The notes under the pieces are model-generated. The model was not told the origin of the DNA. It did not search any database and saw only the letters and a list, made by a program, of their open reading frames with translations. A stretch of DNA of 64,000 nucleotides from Bowmanella denitrificans (GTDB lineage Bacteria; Pseudomonadota; Gammaproteobacteria; Enterobacterales; Alteromonadaceae), in NCBI RefSeq assembly GCF_039522935.1, contig NZ_BAAAEI010000023.1, positions 310,001 through 374,000 on the forward strand, given 5' to 3'. Positions 42,383 through 51,266 of this stretch are shown here, in pieces (position 1 is the first letter of the stretch; each line of letters begins with the position of its first letter). Both the position numbers and the translations under genes were made by a program.

Positions 42383-44789
42383 GTCTTCCCCACGACCGTG
42401 GGGGGGTTTCCTGAGGTGGTTTATGGCAAATGATTTATGGCAAGTCTTCCCCACGACCGTGGGGGGGTTTCCCTTGTCTTCGCCGTCTGGCTCATACACC
42501 GCAGGTCTTCCCCACGACCGTGGGGGGGGTTCTTTTGCCATTTGTGCCGCTGCGCTCTTGTATGAGTCTTCCCCACGACCGTGGGGGGGTTTCCCAAGCA
42601 CTCTTGGGCTTCAAGGTTTGCTGGTGGTCTTCCCCACGACCGTGGGGGTGTTTCCCTATGAGCCTTTAGTTGCAGTAGGCTCTTAACGTCTTCCCCACGA
42701 CCGTGGGGGTGTTTCCAGGGTATTATTTTTTCACAAAGTAGTTGCAGCGTCTTCCCCACGACCGTGGGGGTGTTTCCTAAGGACATTCCAGTCCCCAAAT
42801 CAACCGAATGTCTTCCCCACGACCGTGGGGGTGTTTCTAAACAGGTCTAAGTACCTGTCGTTCGGGAAGGGTCTTCCCCACGACCGTGGGGGTGTTTCCG
42901 GATATGCTGGTCCATGTGTCGGGTGTAACTGGTCTTCCCCACGACCGTGGGGGTGTTTCCTACCAACCTGCGCATCTCGTCTGGCCGCTCTGGTCTTCCC
43001 CACGACCGTGGGGGTGTTTCTACAGCACTCTGTCGCGTATGCTGTCGTACACGGTCTTCCCCACGACCGTGGGGGTGTTTCCAGCCCCACAGCATCCGGC
43101 AGTACTGATGTTGTGTCTTCCCCACGACCGTGGGGGTGTTTCCTGCCCGGCCCCGGTTTGCCCTATGATCGCGTTGTCTTCCCCACGACCGTGGGGGTGT
43201 TTCCCATTTATGTGGCTGGTTCCACAGGCCCCAGCGGTCTTCCCCACGACCGTGGGGGTGTTTCCCTGTTTCGATTGGCAGCACGGCCTCCCATGCTGTC
43301 TTCCCCACGACCGTGGGGGTGTTTCCGGCGGTTAGCCGGTTTCAGGTAGACAGGTTTAGTCTTCCCCACGACCGTGGGGGTGTTTCTATTGATAGTCCCG
43401 CTGTTACCGGCATAGTCCCGTCTTCCCCACGACCGTGGGGGTGTTTCTCCAGCCAATCAACGAGCAATCATCAGCAGACGGTCTTCCCCACGACCGTGGG
43501 GGTGTTTCCGACCGTGCTGGTTATTATGAAGTTCCCATTTTGTCTTCCCCACGACCGTGGGGGTGTTTCCTGGCCTGTTTTTGTGTCTCTGACCAGACAG
43601 GGGTCTTCCCCACGACCGTGGGGGTGTTTCCCTCACTGTCGGTGACTACCTTGACCTGAGGGGGTCTTCCCCACGACCGTGGGGGTGTTTCCCTCACTGT
43701 CGGTGGCTCCCTTGACCTGGAAGGGTCTTCCCCACGACCGTGGGGGTGTTTCCCCGACATTCTTGGCCAGATGACGGGCATGGAAGTCTTCCCCACGACC
43801 GTGGGGGTGTTTCTTCGTCGCTCATTCGATTGTCCTGCGATTAACGGTCTTCCCCACGACCGTGGGGGTGTTTCCTCAGCGACACAATCAAGCATGGTGT
43901 TGATGGTGTCTTCCCCACGACCGTGGGGGTGTTTCTGCCCTGAGCGCTTACCCTTTGGATTATGCACAGTCTTCCCCACGACCGTGGGGGTGTTTCCTGA
44001 GTGTTTTGGAGGAAACGGTTAAGCCGAAAGTCTTCCCCACGACCGTGGGGGTGTTTCCTTTGTATCCCTGTGGGGCAATGCTGCATTTACGTCTTCCCCA
44101 CGACCGTGGGGGTGTTTCTTTGTCGAACAAGTCCCCGACGCAAACATGCAGGTCTTCCCCACGACCGTGGGGGTGTTTCCAGCGTTGAGCTGATGCGTGG
44201 GTTTAATCGGCCGTCTTCCCCACGACCGTGGGGGTGTTTCTCAGCGCCGCCCGTGTACTTTCGAATCTTTTAGGTCTTCCCCACGACCGTGGGGGTGTTT
44301 CCCCAGGGCCTGGGCCGACAACACCGACGACGGGGTCTTCCCCACGACCGTGGGGGTGTTTCTTCGCAGAAGGGGAAGTGGTGCACCTGATGGAAGTCTT
44401 CCCCACGACCGTGGGGGTGTTTCTTCTGCCGCGGCATCGTCTGGTAGGCTCACCAGGTCTTCCCCACGACCGTGGGGGTGTTTCCTATCTCTGAAGCTAG
44501 CAGGTGTGGCCCCGTAAGTCTTCCCCACGACCGTGGGGGTGTTTCTGCTGACAGCACTGCATCGATTCGCTTCGATAAGTCTTCCCCACGACCGTGGGGG
44601 TGTTTCCAAGCCGTATTCGATGCCACGGATAACTTATGGGTCTTCCCCACGACCGTGGGGGTGTTTCCAGCAGTCTGTAGCCGCTAACTGTCGCGGCTGC
44701 GTCTTCCCCACGACCGTGGGGGTGTTTCTATCCACAATCACCCCAACTACAGAAGCCAGCCGTATTCCCCACGTCCGTGAGGAGGGCCT
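42383..44789 (+). CRISPR. Type I-E CRISPR array, 40 repeats and 39 spacers
   Basis: The repeat is 28 bases, GTCTTCCCCACGACCGTGGG then GGTGTTTC, with a CCCCACG/CGTGGGG hairpin for Cas6e. The period is exactly 61 bases throughout (28 + 33). Repeats 1, 2 and 4 have G for T at position 23, and repeat 3 has this change plus another at position 25. Repeats 5-39 are canonical by eye. The last, at 44762, is decayed in its 3' half. Spacers 21 and 22 are near-identical. The first base after every 28-base repeat is C or T (26 C, 13 T), so the unit may also be described as 29 + 32. Confidence 0.98.
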
Positions 44790-44890
44790 ACGGGGTGTCA
44801 CCAACAATTGAAAGCTGATCCACTAACCTTCCCAACCAACAAGAAAAATGAGTCTGGAACCATACTTTCAAACCAACCCAAGGAGTCACA

Positions 44891-44992
44891 ATGCTGACTG
44901 TATTAGCCATTTTGTATTTACTGGGCTTATTTGCTTACTTGGTGCTACCTGCGCTGTGGGATGAATTGCGCAAAGCCTGGCGGAGCAGTTAG
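44891..44992 (+). CDS. 33-residue putative membrane protein after the array
   Basis: ATG at 44891 is preceded by CCAAGGAGTCACA, a near-perfect ribosome-binding site at the right spacing. The product has one hydrophobic helix (MLTVLAILYLLGLFAYLVLP) and an amphipathic, net basic tail (WDELRKAWRSS). No family is recognised. It lies about 100 bases beyond the decayed last repeat and is followed by MITE-like repeats. A short-peptide or single-span membrane toxin is possible but unsupported. Confidence 0.45.
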   Translation: MLTVLAILYLLGLFAYLVLPALWDELRKAWRSS

Positions 44993-45012
44993 GCCTTCAG
45001 CCTGATACTCGC

Positions 45013-45201
45013 TTTCACCACAGAGACACGAAGGGCACAGAGAAAAGCAGGAGATCTTTATGTGTTTGATAACTCTGCGTTCTCTGCGCCTCGGCGGTGA
45101 ATAAATTAAGACTTCTCGCAGTGACGCAGGGACGCTGAGAAAAGCACGCAAAGAGATAACGCCTTGATCCACCCTGTGTTCTCTGTGCCTCTGTGGTGAA
45201 A
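45013..45201. repeat. MITE-like palindromic repeat (full unit)
   Basis: Begins TTTCACCACAGAGACACGAA and ends TGCCTCTGTGGTGAAA, inverted copies of one another. The interior contains CGGCGGTGAATAAATTAAG and AAGAGATAACGCCTTGATCC, both repeated in the 46 kb cluster. Confidence 0.8.
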
Positions 45202-45281
45202 GTTGATTTTCAGCGTTCGTGCTTTTTGTGGTAAAAATCTGTAAAACCTTAGCAAGTCTTGAGTCGGTACCACTATCACTT

Positions 45282-46028
45282 ATGCATAAAAACTTCAGTT
45301 ATCCCAAATTGGTTTCCCTGATTCACACTATGCCGTTTAAGCAGGATTTGCGGTCTGCCGATTATATCCTTGGCATGTTAACTGCTGTTGCGTCTGCGCC
45401 AACCCTGATCCTGCCGTCTGACTGGACCCCCTTGCTCTGGCGAGATGACGAAGAACTGCAAGATCTTAAAAAACCTGCGCGTAAGCAACTGGAACAACTG
45501 GTTAGTGAGCTGCTTACTTGGTGGGATTATTGTATGAGTTGTTTTGGTGAGCAGCAGCAATTGATATTGCCTGAGCACTTGGCTATTGGTGAAGACGCCA
45601 TTGTTTCTCAGTTGGTAAAGGAATTTGCTGAGGGCTATCTGGTTGCCAGCAAATGGCTGGATGAAGTGTGGCAGGAGGTGATACCTGAAGAGGATAGTCC
45701 GGCGGCTGATTTGCGTTCTGCGGTGCTGGTCACCATGCTGCAGTGTTATAAAGAAGAGATGCGAAATCTGGATGATATGCCGGATTTTGTGGCTAAAATC
45801 GCCAACCGGGAAGTCGATGAGTTTGCTCTGGATAAGCTGCTAAGTGCTTTAGGAGAGTTAGGTGCAGCGCTTTATGAGGATTATGCAGAGGCAGATACCT
45901 ATTTAGAGGATTATGTACCGATTGAGGAGCCGTATGTGAACCCGATGCGGGATGTCGGCAGAAACGATCCTTGTCCCTGTGGCAGCGGCAAGAAATATAA
46001 GCGTTGCTGCGCCCTCAAGGTACAATAA
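45282..46028 (+). CDS. YecA/UPF0149-family protein with SEC-C zinc motif
   Basis: A 248-residue protein. The first about 190 residues are helical and acidic, of UPF0149 type (SADYILGMLTAVASAPTLI; FAEGYLVASKWLDEVW). The C-terminus is a SEC-C motif, GRNDPCPCGSGKKYKRCC, which binds zinc and in SecA contacts SecB and ribosomes. The start at 45282 (ATG) lacks a clear ribosome-binding site; the frame opens earlier at 45219. It is flanked on both sides by MITE-like repeats. Confidence 0.8.
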   Translation: MHKNFSYPKLVSLIHTMPFKQDLRSADYILGMLTAVASAPTLILPSDWTPLLWRDDEELQDLKKPARKQLEQLVSELLTWWDYCMSCFGEQQQLILPEHLAIGEDAIVSQLVKEFAEGYLVASKWLDEVWQEVIPEEDSPAADLRSAVLVTMLQCYKEEMRNLDDMPDFVAKIANREVDEFALDKLLSALGELGAALYEDYAEADTYLEDYVPIEEPYVNPMRDVGRNDPCPCGSGKKYKRCCALKVQ

Positions 46029-46060
46029 CTGATGGCCTTGTGCATGCTATTGAAACCTCC

Positions 46061-46560
46061 GCGCTCTCTGTGCCTCGGCGGTGAATAAATTAAGACTTCT
46101 CGCAGTGACGCAGGGGCGCTGAGAAAAGCACGCCAAGAGATAACGCCTTGATCCACTCTGTGTTCTCTGTGCCTCTGTGGTTTTTATAACTTTGTTCAGA
46201 TCAATTTCACCACAGAGACACGAAGGGCACGGAAAAAACCAGAAGATCTTGGGTTTAAGCTATTGAAATATCAGTGTTCTCTGTGCCTCGGCGGTGAATA
46301 AATTAACGCTTCTCGCAGGGGCGCTGAGAAAAGCACGCAAAGAGATAACGCCTTGATCCACTCTGTGTTCTCTGTGCCTCTGTGGTTTTTATAACTTTGT
46401 TCAGATCAATTTCACCACAGAGACACGAAGGGCACAGAGAAAAGTAGGAGGTATCCGGCTATAAAATTTTGAAAAATAGGCGATTTCTGTATCTCGGCGG
46501 TGAGCAAAAGTATTAGTATCACCCCCTTCGTGCACTTCGTGTCCTTTGTGGTTAATCAAT
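46061..46560. repeat. Cluster of tandem MITE-like repeats
   Basis: GCGGTGAATAAATTAA occurs at 46078 and again at 46291, a 213-base period. Each is followed by CTTCTCGCAG, a gap, GCGCTGAGAAAAGCACGC, ATAACGCCTTGATCCACTCT and TTTTTATAACTTTGTTCAGA, then TTTCACCACAGAGACACGAA. So one roughly 213-base composite is duplicated in tandem. A partial unit follows to about 46560. This fills most of the 724-base gap before the LysE gene. Confidence 0.8.
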
Positions 46561-46752
46561 TTGAAAGCAGCCAAACTTACCACGAAGAGTTTGTTTTTGA
46601 GCGGGGCAATTCTTGCCGAGCCTGAAAGTGATAATTCTCCGTGTTCTCTGCGTCTTAGCGAGACGGGAATTGGTCTTTTTTTGTCAAAATCGATACAGAT
46701 TTCAGCGCCAATAGCCAGTACAATCCCTACCACACCGCAAATGGAGTAACAG

Positions 46753-47388
46753 ATGGACCTCATTAATTTACTGACCTTTGTCGTCGTTGTGGCGCTACTG
46801 GTGATCTCCCCTGGTCCGAATGGACTGTTGATTGCCAAGACCGTGCCGGTTTCCGGTCGCGCTGCCGGGTTTGCCAATATCGGCGGATTTGTTGCGGCGT
46901 TTTATGTCCATGGCACCTTATCGGTATTTGGTATCTCTGTGTTGCTGGTCCAGTCTGCCCAGGCGTTTTTTATCTTTAAGGTGCTGGGGGCCATGTATTT
47001 ATGCTGGATTGGCTTTAAGTCGCTGTTATCAGCCTGGAAAGCCCAGTCTGTTATTGCTGATGCGGGGGTAAAACCTGGCGCTAAAGCGATCAGCCACGCC
47101 GGGGCATTCGCGGAAGGCTTTCTGACTAATGTGCTGAATCCCAAGGTGTCGATGTTTTATCTTGCGGCCTTTCCGCAGTTTCTGTCGATGGATGCGCCAG
47201 CCAGTCAGGCCTATTTGCTGGTATCAGCACATGCGCTAATCAACCTTATCTGGTTCTCTTGTATGGTGATGTTGTTGTCCCGGCTTAAAGGATTGGCCGG
47301 TCGCCCCCAATTCACCCGCTGGCTTAAGTCTGTTACCGGCGTGGTGTTTATTGGTTTTGGTGCCAAGCTTGCCTATCTCAAACCCTGA
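46753..47388 (+). CDS. LysE/RhtB-family amino-acid exporter
   Basis: A 211-residue inner-membrane protein with six hydrophobic helices. ISPGPNG (about residues 18-24) and GxxxG patterns in helix 2, LGAMYLCWIGFK (about 76-87) and the NVLNPKVSMFY segment (about 124-134) are family signatures. It exports amino acids or related compounds; the substrate is unknown. GGAGTAACAG precedes the ATG. Confidence 0.92.
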   Translation: MDLINLLTFVVVVALLVISPGPNGLLIAKTVPVSGRAAGFANIGGFVAAFYVHGTLSVFGISVLLVQSAQAFFIFKVLGAMYLCWIGFKSLLSAWKAQSVIADAGVKPGAKAISHAGAFAEGFLTNVLNPKVSMFYLAAFPQFLSMDAPASQAYLLVSAHALINLIWFSCMVMLLSRLKGLAGRPQFTRWLKSVTGVVFIGFGAKLAYLKP

Positions 47389-47470
47389 TTCGGGCTGACT
47401 GGTTTTTGGTTGTGTGGCTGCTGCCATAGGCAGCGTCACACAACCTGTTGCTACTTTATTCGGAAAAGTA

Positions 47471-47803
47471 ATGCCTGTAAGGATTGCCCTTTTTGCACTG
47501 TTGTTGCTGTTAAGCGCCTGCAGTAAGCCGCTGCCTGAAGACAAACAAATGTATGCCGGAGAATGGCAAAGTCAGGAAATGTACCTGCTGATTCTGCCCG
47601 ACGGGACAGTGGCTTATAAAAGATTAAAAAATGGCGGTTCGACCTCGGTAAACGGCCCGTTAAAGGAATTCAACGGTAACGACTTTGTGGTGGGTATTGG
47701 CCCACTAAGCACCACCTTTGAAGTCAGTGAACCTCCGCACGAGGTGGACGGGCATTGGCAGATGGTGGTGGATGGGGTGCGACTGACCCGCAGCCCTGAT
47801 TAA
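47471..47803 (+). CDS. Small lipoprotein of unknown function
   Basis: A 110-residue protein with a lipoprotein signal peptide: hydrophobic core then LLSAC, with the lipid-bearing Cys at residue 16. The mature part is beta-rich (EWQSQEMYLLILPDGTVAYKR) and resembles small periplasmic beta-barrel or lipocalin-like proteins, but I recognise no specific family. ATG at 47471 is preceded by GGAAAAG and fits the signal peptide; the longer frame is not used. Confidence 0.75.
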   Translation: MPVRIALFALLLLLSACSKPLPEDKQMYAGEWQSQEMYLLILPDGTVAYKRLKNGGSTSVNGPLKEFNGNDFVVGIGPLSTTFEVSEPPHEVDGHWQMVVDGVRLTRSPD

Positions 47804-47842
47804 ACCCAAGTTACCCAAAATAAAGTTATATAAGGAAAAATA

Positions 47843-48313
47843 ATGCACCCAAACAGACACGCGATCGCTTTTGGAAGTTTGGTCTTTTTGATTGTCATTG
47901 GTATTGCTTTGATTCTCGCAGCCTTATGGGCTTGGCCGAAATACAAAGTATATAAGTTGGAAATGAATGGTATTGCCGCCCTTAGGGAAGCGGAATGGAG
48001 TAAAAAAATACTGATTGAAGAAGCTAAAGCCAAAGAGCAGGCTGCATTAATGCAAGCGAAAGCCAAGGTCACCCTGGCGCAAGCTGAAGGGGAAGCACAG
48101 ATTGTTAAGGCTAAAGCAGAAGGGCTGGCAGATATTGAGAGAGCCAAAGCGGCTGCAGAGGCCAATAAGATTATTGGCGAATCACTAAAAGGCAATGAAG
48201 CGTACTTACGCTATGTATGGATAAAAGGTCTTCAAGATGGCAATGGCGAGCGTATCTATATTCCTACTGAAGCAGGTTTGCCAATATTAGAAGCTGGAAA
48301 GGCCAGCAAATAA
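47843..48313 (+). CDS. Membrane protein resembling the C-terminal part of SPFH (stomatin-like) proteins
   Basis: A 156-residue protein. It has one N-terminal membrane helix (about residues 10-32), an Ala/Lys/Glu-rich coiled coil (about 45-115), and a C-terminal ERIYIPTEAGLPILEAG motif also seen at the end of prohibitin/HflK-like proteins. The SPFH domain itself is absent, so it may be a separate short family or a reduced protein. It has no obvious catalytic residues and is followed 13 bases later by another small gene. Confidence 0.65.
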   Translation: MHPNRHAIAFGSLVFLIVIGIALILAALWAWPKYKVYKLEMNGIAALREAEWSKKILIEEAKAKEQAALMQAKAKVTLAQAEGEAQIVKAKAEGLADIERAKAAAEANKIIGESLKGNEAYLRYVWIKGLQDGNGERIYIPTEAGLPILEAGKASK

Positions 48314-48326
48314 GGCTTTTTGCATA

Positions 48327-48662
48327 ATGATGAGACGACCTACTTACGGTGAAGATCATTATGTACTCCATGATGCAGAGGAACTTCACCACCTCTATCC
48401 GGATACATTTTCGATACCAGACAAACACAGGCGCGAGTCATTAGAAATTGGCGCACTTGTAAAGCTTATTTTCAGTATGCAAGTGACCGCAGGCTCAGAA
48501 GAAACGTCTGTTGAGAGAATGTGGGTTGAAGTGACAAGTATTGAAAAGGGACACTTTGTCGGTCGACTGGATAATCAGCCGTATGGCAGCAATTGCGTAG
48601 TCTGCGATCAAGTTGTGTACTTTCAAGCCTGTCATGTGATCGACATTTATCTGGGTGAGTAG
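48327..48662 (+). CDS. Uncharacterised protein, possibly DUF2314-like
   Basis: A 111-residue soluble protein. The section VERMWVEVTSIEKGHFVGRLDNQP followed by a V(V)YFQACHVID end resembles DUF2314-type proteins, where similar ERMWVxV and GTLDN segments occur. The function of that family is unknown. It starts ATG-ATG; either may be used. It lies within a run of small plus-strand genes. Confidence 0.5.
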   Translation: MMRRPTYGEDHYVLHDAEELHHLYPDTFSIPDKHRRESLEIGALVKLIFSMQVTAGSEETSVERMWVEVTSIEKGHFVGRLDNQPYGSNCVVCDQVVYFQACHVIDIYLGE

Positions 48663-48734
48663 TGGTAAAGTCAAAAATATGCAGATATGGCAGGTCATTG
48701 GACTTGCCTGAGTTTCATACGTTAGGGACAGTAA

Positions 48735-48953
48735 ATGAGAGCCGAGCTTAGAGCTAAAATTATCCAGATATGTCATAAAAAGATCGCAAGCAAAGGGGAT
48801 AATGTCGGCTTGTCTTTTTATGCCTTCTTTGCCAATAAAAATGACGACCCGGTGCTGTTAATGGAAGCCGCCACCTGGTGGATCCAAACCCATCAGTTAG
48901 ATCATTTTGTTAAGGCGACCACCATTAAACGTATGGTTGAACAAGGTCTGTAG
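48735..48953 (+). CDS. Small conserved-looking protein (DUF6500-like)
   Basis: A 72-residue protein, MRAELRAKIIQICHKKIA then LSFYAFFANKNDDP and an EAATWWIQTHQLDHF end. The pattern resembles a family I recall as DUF6500; the identification is from memory and weak. It is 21 bases upstream of the second YggL-like gene, so the two may be co-transcribed. Confidence 0.6.
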   Translation: MRAELRAKIIQICHKKIASKGDNVGLSFYAFFANKNDDPVLLMEAATWWIQTHQLDHFVKATTIKRMVEQGL

Positions 48954-48974
48954 TACCTGGAGGGAGCCGCTGCG

Positions 48975-49343
48975 ATGATTAAAACCACTTTTCACAATAA
49001 GTCCCGCCGACTCAGAAAAAAACTCCACCTGGGTGAGTTCGCCCAATGCGGCGTGGATATTCTATTGCACCTTAGCGATGCACAAGAGCAAACCGACAGT
49101 GCGTTCTTTGCACAGTGGGATAGTTGGGTGCAAAACCAGGCGCTCTGCTATACCAGCAGCAATGTGCAGGGCACATTGCATATCACGTTATTTAGCGACG
49201 CCGACAGACCTGGGCTTACCGAAGTGTATACCCAGTGCGGTTTATGGCTGCATACCCAGCCTTTAGTCAGCCAGGTTAAGGTAGGGGCGCCCTATGATAT
49301 CTATTATGACGCCCGCCCCTTCAGCCCTGCAGGTGCTGATTAA
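48975..49343 (+). CDS. YggL-like (DUF469) protein, copy 2
   Basis: A 122-residue paralogue of the protein at 33366-33719. Both share K-T-x-x-x-NKSRRLRKKL-x-LGEF at the N-terminus but diverge afterwards. YggL binds the 50S subunit in E. coli. GGAGGGAG precedes the ATG. Its 3' end overlaps the convergent dienelactone hydrolase gene by 23 bases. Confidence 0.78.
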   Translation: MIKTTFHNKSRRLRKKLHLGEFAQCGVDILLHLSDAQEQTDSAFFAQWDSWVQNQALCYTSSNVQGTLHITLFSDADRPGLTEVYTQCGLWLHTQPLVSQVKVGAPYDIYYDARPFSPAGAD

Positions 49344-50214
49344 AGAATGCCACAGTACGCTGCCAGGCTAATTCGGCGGCTTCTTTGGCGTATCTTGGCG
49401 TTGAGTCATTGTGAAAGCCATGCTGGGTGCCGGGGTAAAAGTGCACCTGGTAGGTTTTTTTCTGCGCCTCCAGGGCCTGCTGATAGGCGGGCCATTGGCT
49501 GTTAACCCGCTCATCGTTTTCGGCGTATTGAATCAGCAGTGGGGCCTGAATATTGCTTACCTGCTCAAGTGGTGCAGCAGAGCCGTAAAAAGGCACGGCC
49601 GCGTTAACCAGCTCGGGCAGTTGTGCGGCCATCAGATTAGTCATGGCGCCGCCAAAACAAAATCCTACCACCCCCAGTTTACCGTTGCCCTGTTCAAGGC
49701 GTTTGGCATAGCGGGCGGCGGCAAATAAATCTTCCCGCAGTTTATCGCCATCCAAACTGCGCTGCATGGCGCGTCCGTCATCGTCGTTGCCGGGGTAACC
49801 GCCAACCGGTGCCAGGCCGTCAGGGGCCAGGGCAATAAAGCTGGCCTTGGCAAAACGCCGGGCCACATCTTTGATATAGGGGTTTAAACCGCGGTTTTCA
49901 TGAATGACTAATACTACCGGGGCAGGCTTGGCCAGCGGCTGTGGCAGCACCAGATAACCTTTACCTTCACCATGACCGGCCGGGGAAGGGTAACTAACAT
50001 AGGTGGCTTTGATCTGCGGATCGTTAAAAGACACCTGCTCGGCCGCTGCATAATCCGGGCTTAAGTATTGATACAGCGTCAGGGCCGTGATGCCGCCCAC
50101 GGCCAGTTTGCTCAGGCCCTGTAAAAATGCCCGCCGGTCCATGCGGCCATGGGCGTATTGGTCATAAAGCTGGAACATTTCGTCGGTTAGCGCGGGGTGG
50201 CGTGGCTTGCTCAT
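49321..50214 (-). CDS. Dienelactone hydrolase-family protein (YghX-like), exported
   Basis: A 297-residue alpha/beta hydrolase. The N-terminus contains MDRRAFLQGLSKLAVGG (about residues 24-40), a Tat-like signal preceded by a helical stretch. In the catalytic domain the nucleophile is Cys in GFCFGG (about 197), the Asp lies in ENDERV (about 248), and the His in TQHGFHND (about 280). The family hydrolyses cyclic esters. It is divergent from the yghU-like gene at 50400, and E. coli has the same yghX-yghU neighbourhood. Confidence 0.88.
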   Translation of the reverse strand: MSKPRHPALTDEMFQLYDQYAHGRMDRRAFLQGLSKLAVGGITALTLYQYLSPDYAAAEQVSFNDPQIKATYVSYPSPAGHGEGKGYLVLPQPLAKPAPVVLVIHENRGLNPYIKDVARRFAKASFIALAPDGLAPVGGYPGNDDDGRAMQRSLDGDKLREDLFAAARYAKRLEQGNGKLGVVGFCFGGAMTNLMAAQLPELVNAAVPFYGSAAPLEQVSNIQAPLLIQYAENDERVNSQWPAYQQALEAQKKTYQVHFYPGTQHGFHNDSTPRYAKEAAELAWQRTVAFFNQHLQG

Positions 50215-50399
50215 GTGTTTTCCTTTAGCCTCAAAGCTTTTATTGTAGAAGCTGTTTTTTGATTGTGATTTTGCAGTCTGTTGCCGCTTATCGCTATTTA
50301 CAAAGTCACTGGTCGCAAAACAGGCAAGGCGATGGCTTGAATCTGGTTCTGTTCGTGCGCATGTACTGAACGTGCAATTTACCCAACTAAGGACGCATC

Positions 50400-51242
50400 A
50401 TGACCGACAATAACGACTATATCCCACCCAAAGTCTGGACCTGGGACGCCGAAAGTGGCGGTAAGTGGGCCAGCATTAACCGCCCGGTATCCGGCCCCAC
50501 CCATGAACAAGCCCTGCCGCTAGGCAAGCATCCCATGCAGTTGTATTCGCTGGCCACGCCCAATGGCCAAAAAGCCGCAATTATGCTGGAAGAGTTGCTG
50601 GCACTGGGTATACAGGAAGCGGAATACGATGCCTGGCTGATTGATATTGGTGAAGGCAATCAATTCTCGTCGGGGTTTGTTGAAGTGAACCCCAATTCCA
50701 AGATCCCGGCCCTGCTGGACACCAGTACCCAGCCGCCAACCCGGGTATTTGAATCCGGCGCTATTTTGCAGTATCTGGCGGATAAGTTTTCGGTACTGGT
50801 GCCAAAAGATATTAAGGGCAAGGCGGAGTGTCGTAACTGGCTGTTCTGGCAGATGGGCTCGGCCCCTTATCTGGGCGGCGGCTTTGGCCATTTCTATAGC
50901 TATGCGCCGTTTAAAATGGAATACCCCATCAACCGCTTTGCCATGGAAGTGAAACGCCAACTGGATGTGCTGAATCGCCATCTGGCTGACAATCCATATA
51001 TGGCGGGCGAGGAATATTCTATTGCCGATATTGCTATCTGGCCCTGGTATGGGGATTTGGTGCTGGGCAATATTTATGATGCTGCAGAATTTTTGCAGGT
51101 GCAGGATTACCAGCATGTACTGCGCTGGGCCAGGGAGATTGCCAAACGCCCGGCGGTACAACGTGGCCGGCGGGTAAATCGCACCTGGGGCGAAGAGCAG
51201 GAGCAACTGGCCGAACGCCATAGCGCCGCCGATTTGGATTAA
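50400..51242 (+). CDS. yghU: Glutathione-dependent disulfide-bond oxidoreductase YghU
   Basis: A 280-residue GST-fold protein of the Nu class. It has a long N-terminal extension (YIPPKVWTWDAESGGKWASI) typical of YghU, a thioredoxin-like domain (about residues 45-130, with NPNSKIPAL and ESGAILQYLA for glutathione binding) and an all-helical C-terminal domain. It reduces disulphides and peroxides with glutathione. AAGGACGCATC precedes the ATG. It is divergent from the dienelactone hydrolase gene. Confidence 0.94.
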   Translation: MTDNNDYIPPKVWTWDAESGGKWASINRPVSGPTHEQALPLGKHPMQLYSLATPNGQKAAIMLEELLALGIQEAEYDAWLIDIGEGNQFSSGFVEVNPNSKIPALLDTSTQPPTRVFESGAILQYLADKFSVLVPKDIKGKAECRNWLFWQMGSAPYLGGGFGHFYSYAPFKMEYPINRFAMEVKRQLDVLNRHLADNPYMAGEEYSIADIAIWPWYGDLVLGNIYDAAEFLQVQDYQHVLRWAREIAKRPAVQRGRRVNRTWGEEQEQLAERHSAADLD

Positions 51243-51266
51243 GCCTTTGATTTGAAAATCTTAATG

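Noticed and set aside
42287..44811. Many long open frames on both strands across 42.3-44.8 kb
   Set aside because: They arise because the 28-base repeat lacks stop codons in several frames; the translations are the repeat reading frames (such as HPHGRGED) with spacer residues between them. This is the CRISPR array.
33366..49343. YggL copies as direct repeats marking the integration site of a mobile island
   Set aside because: The two genes are clearly diverged in sequence beyond the N-terminal motif, and there is no integrase or tRNA at either side, so no attachment site can be supported.
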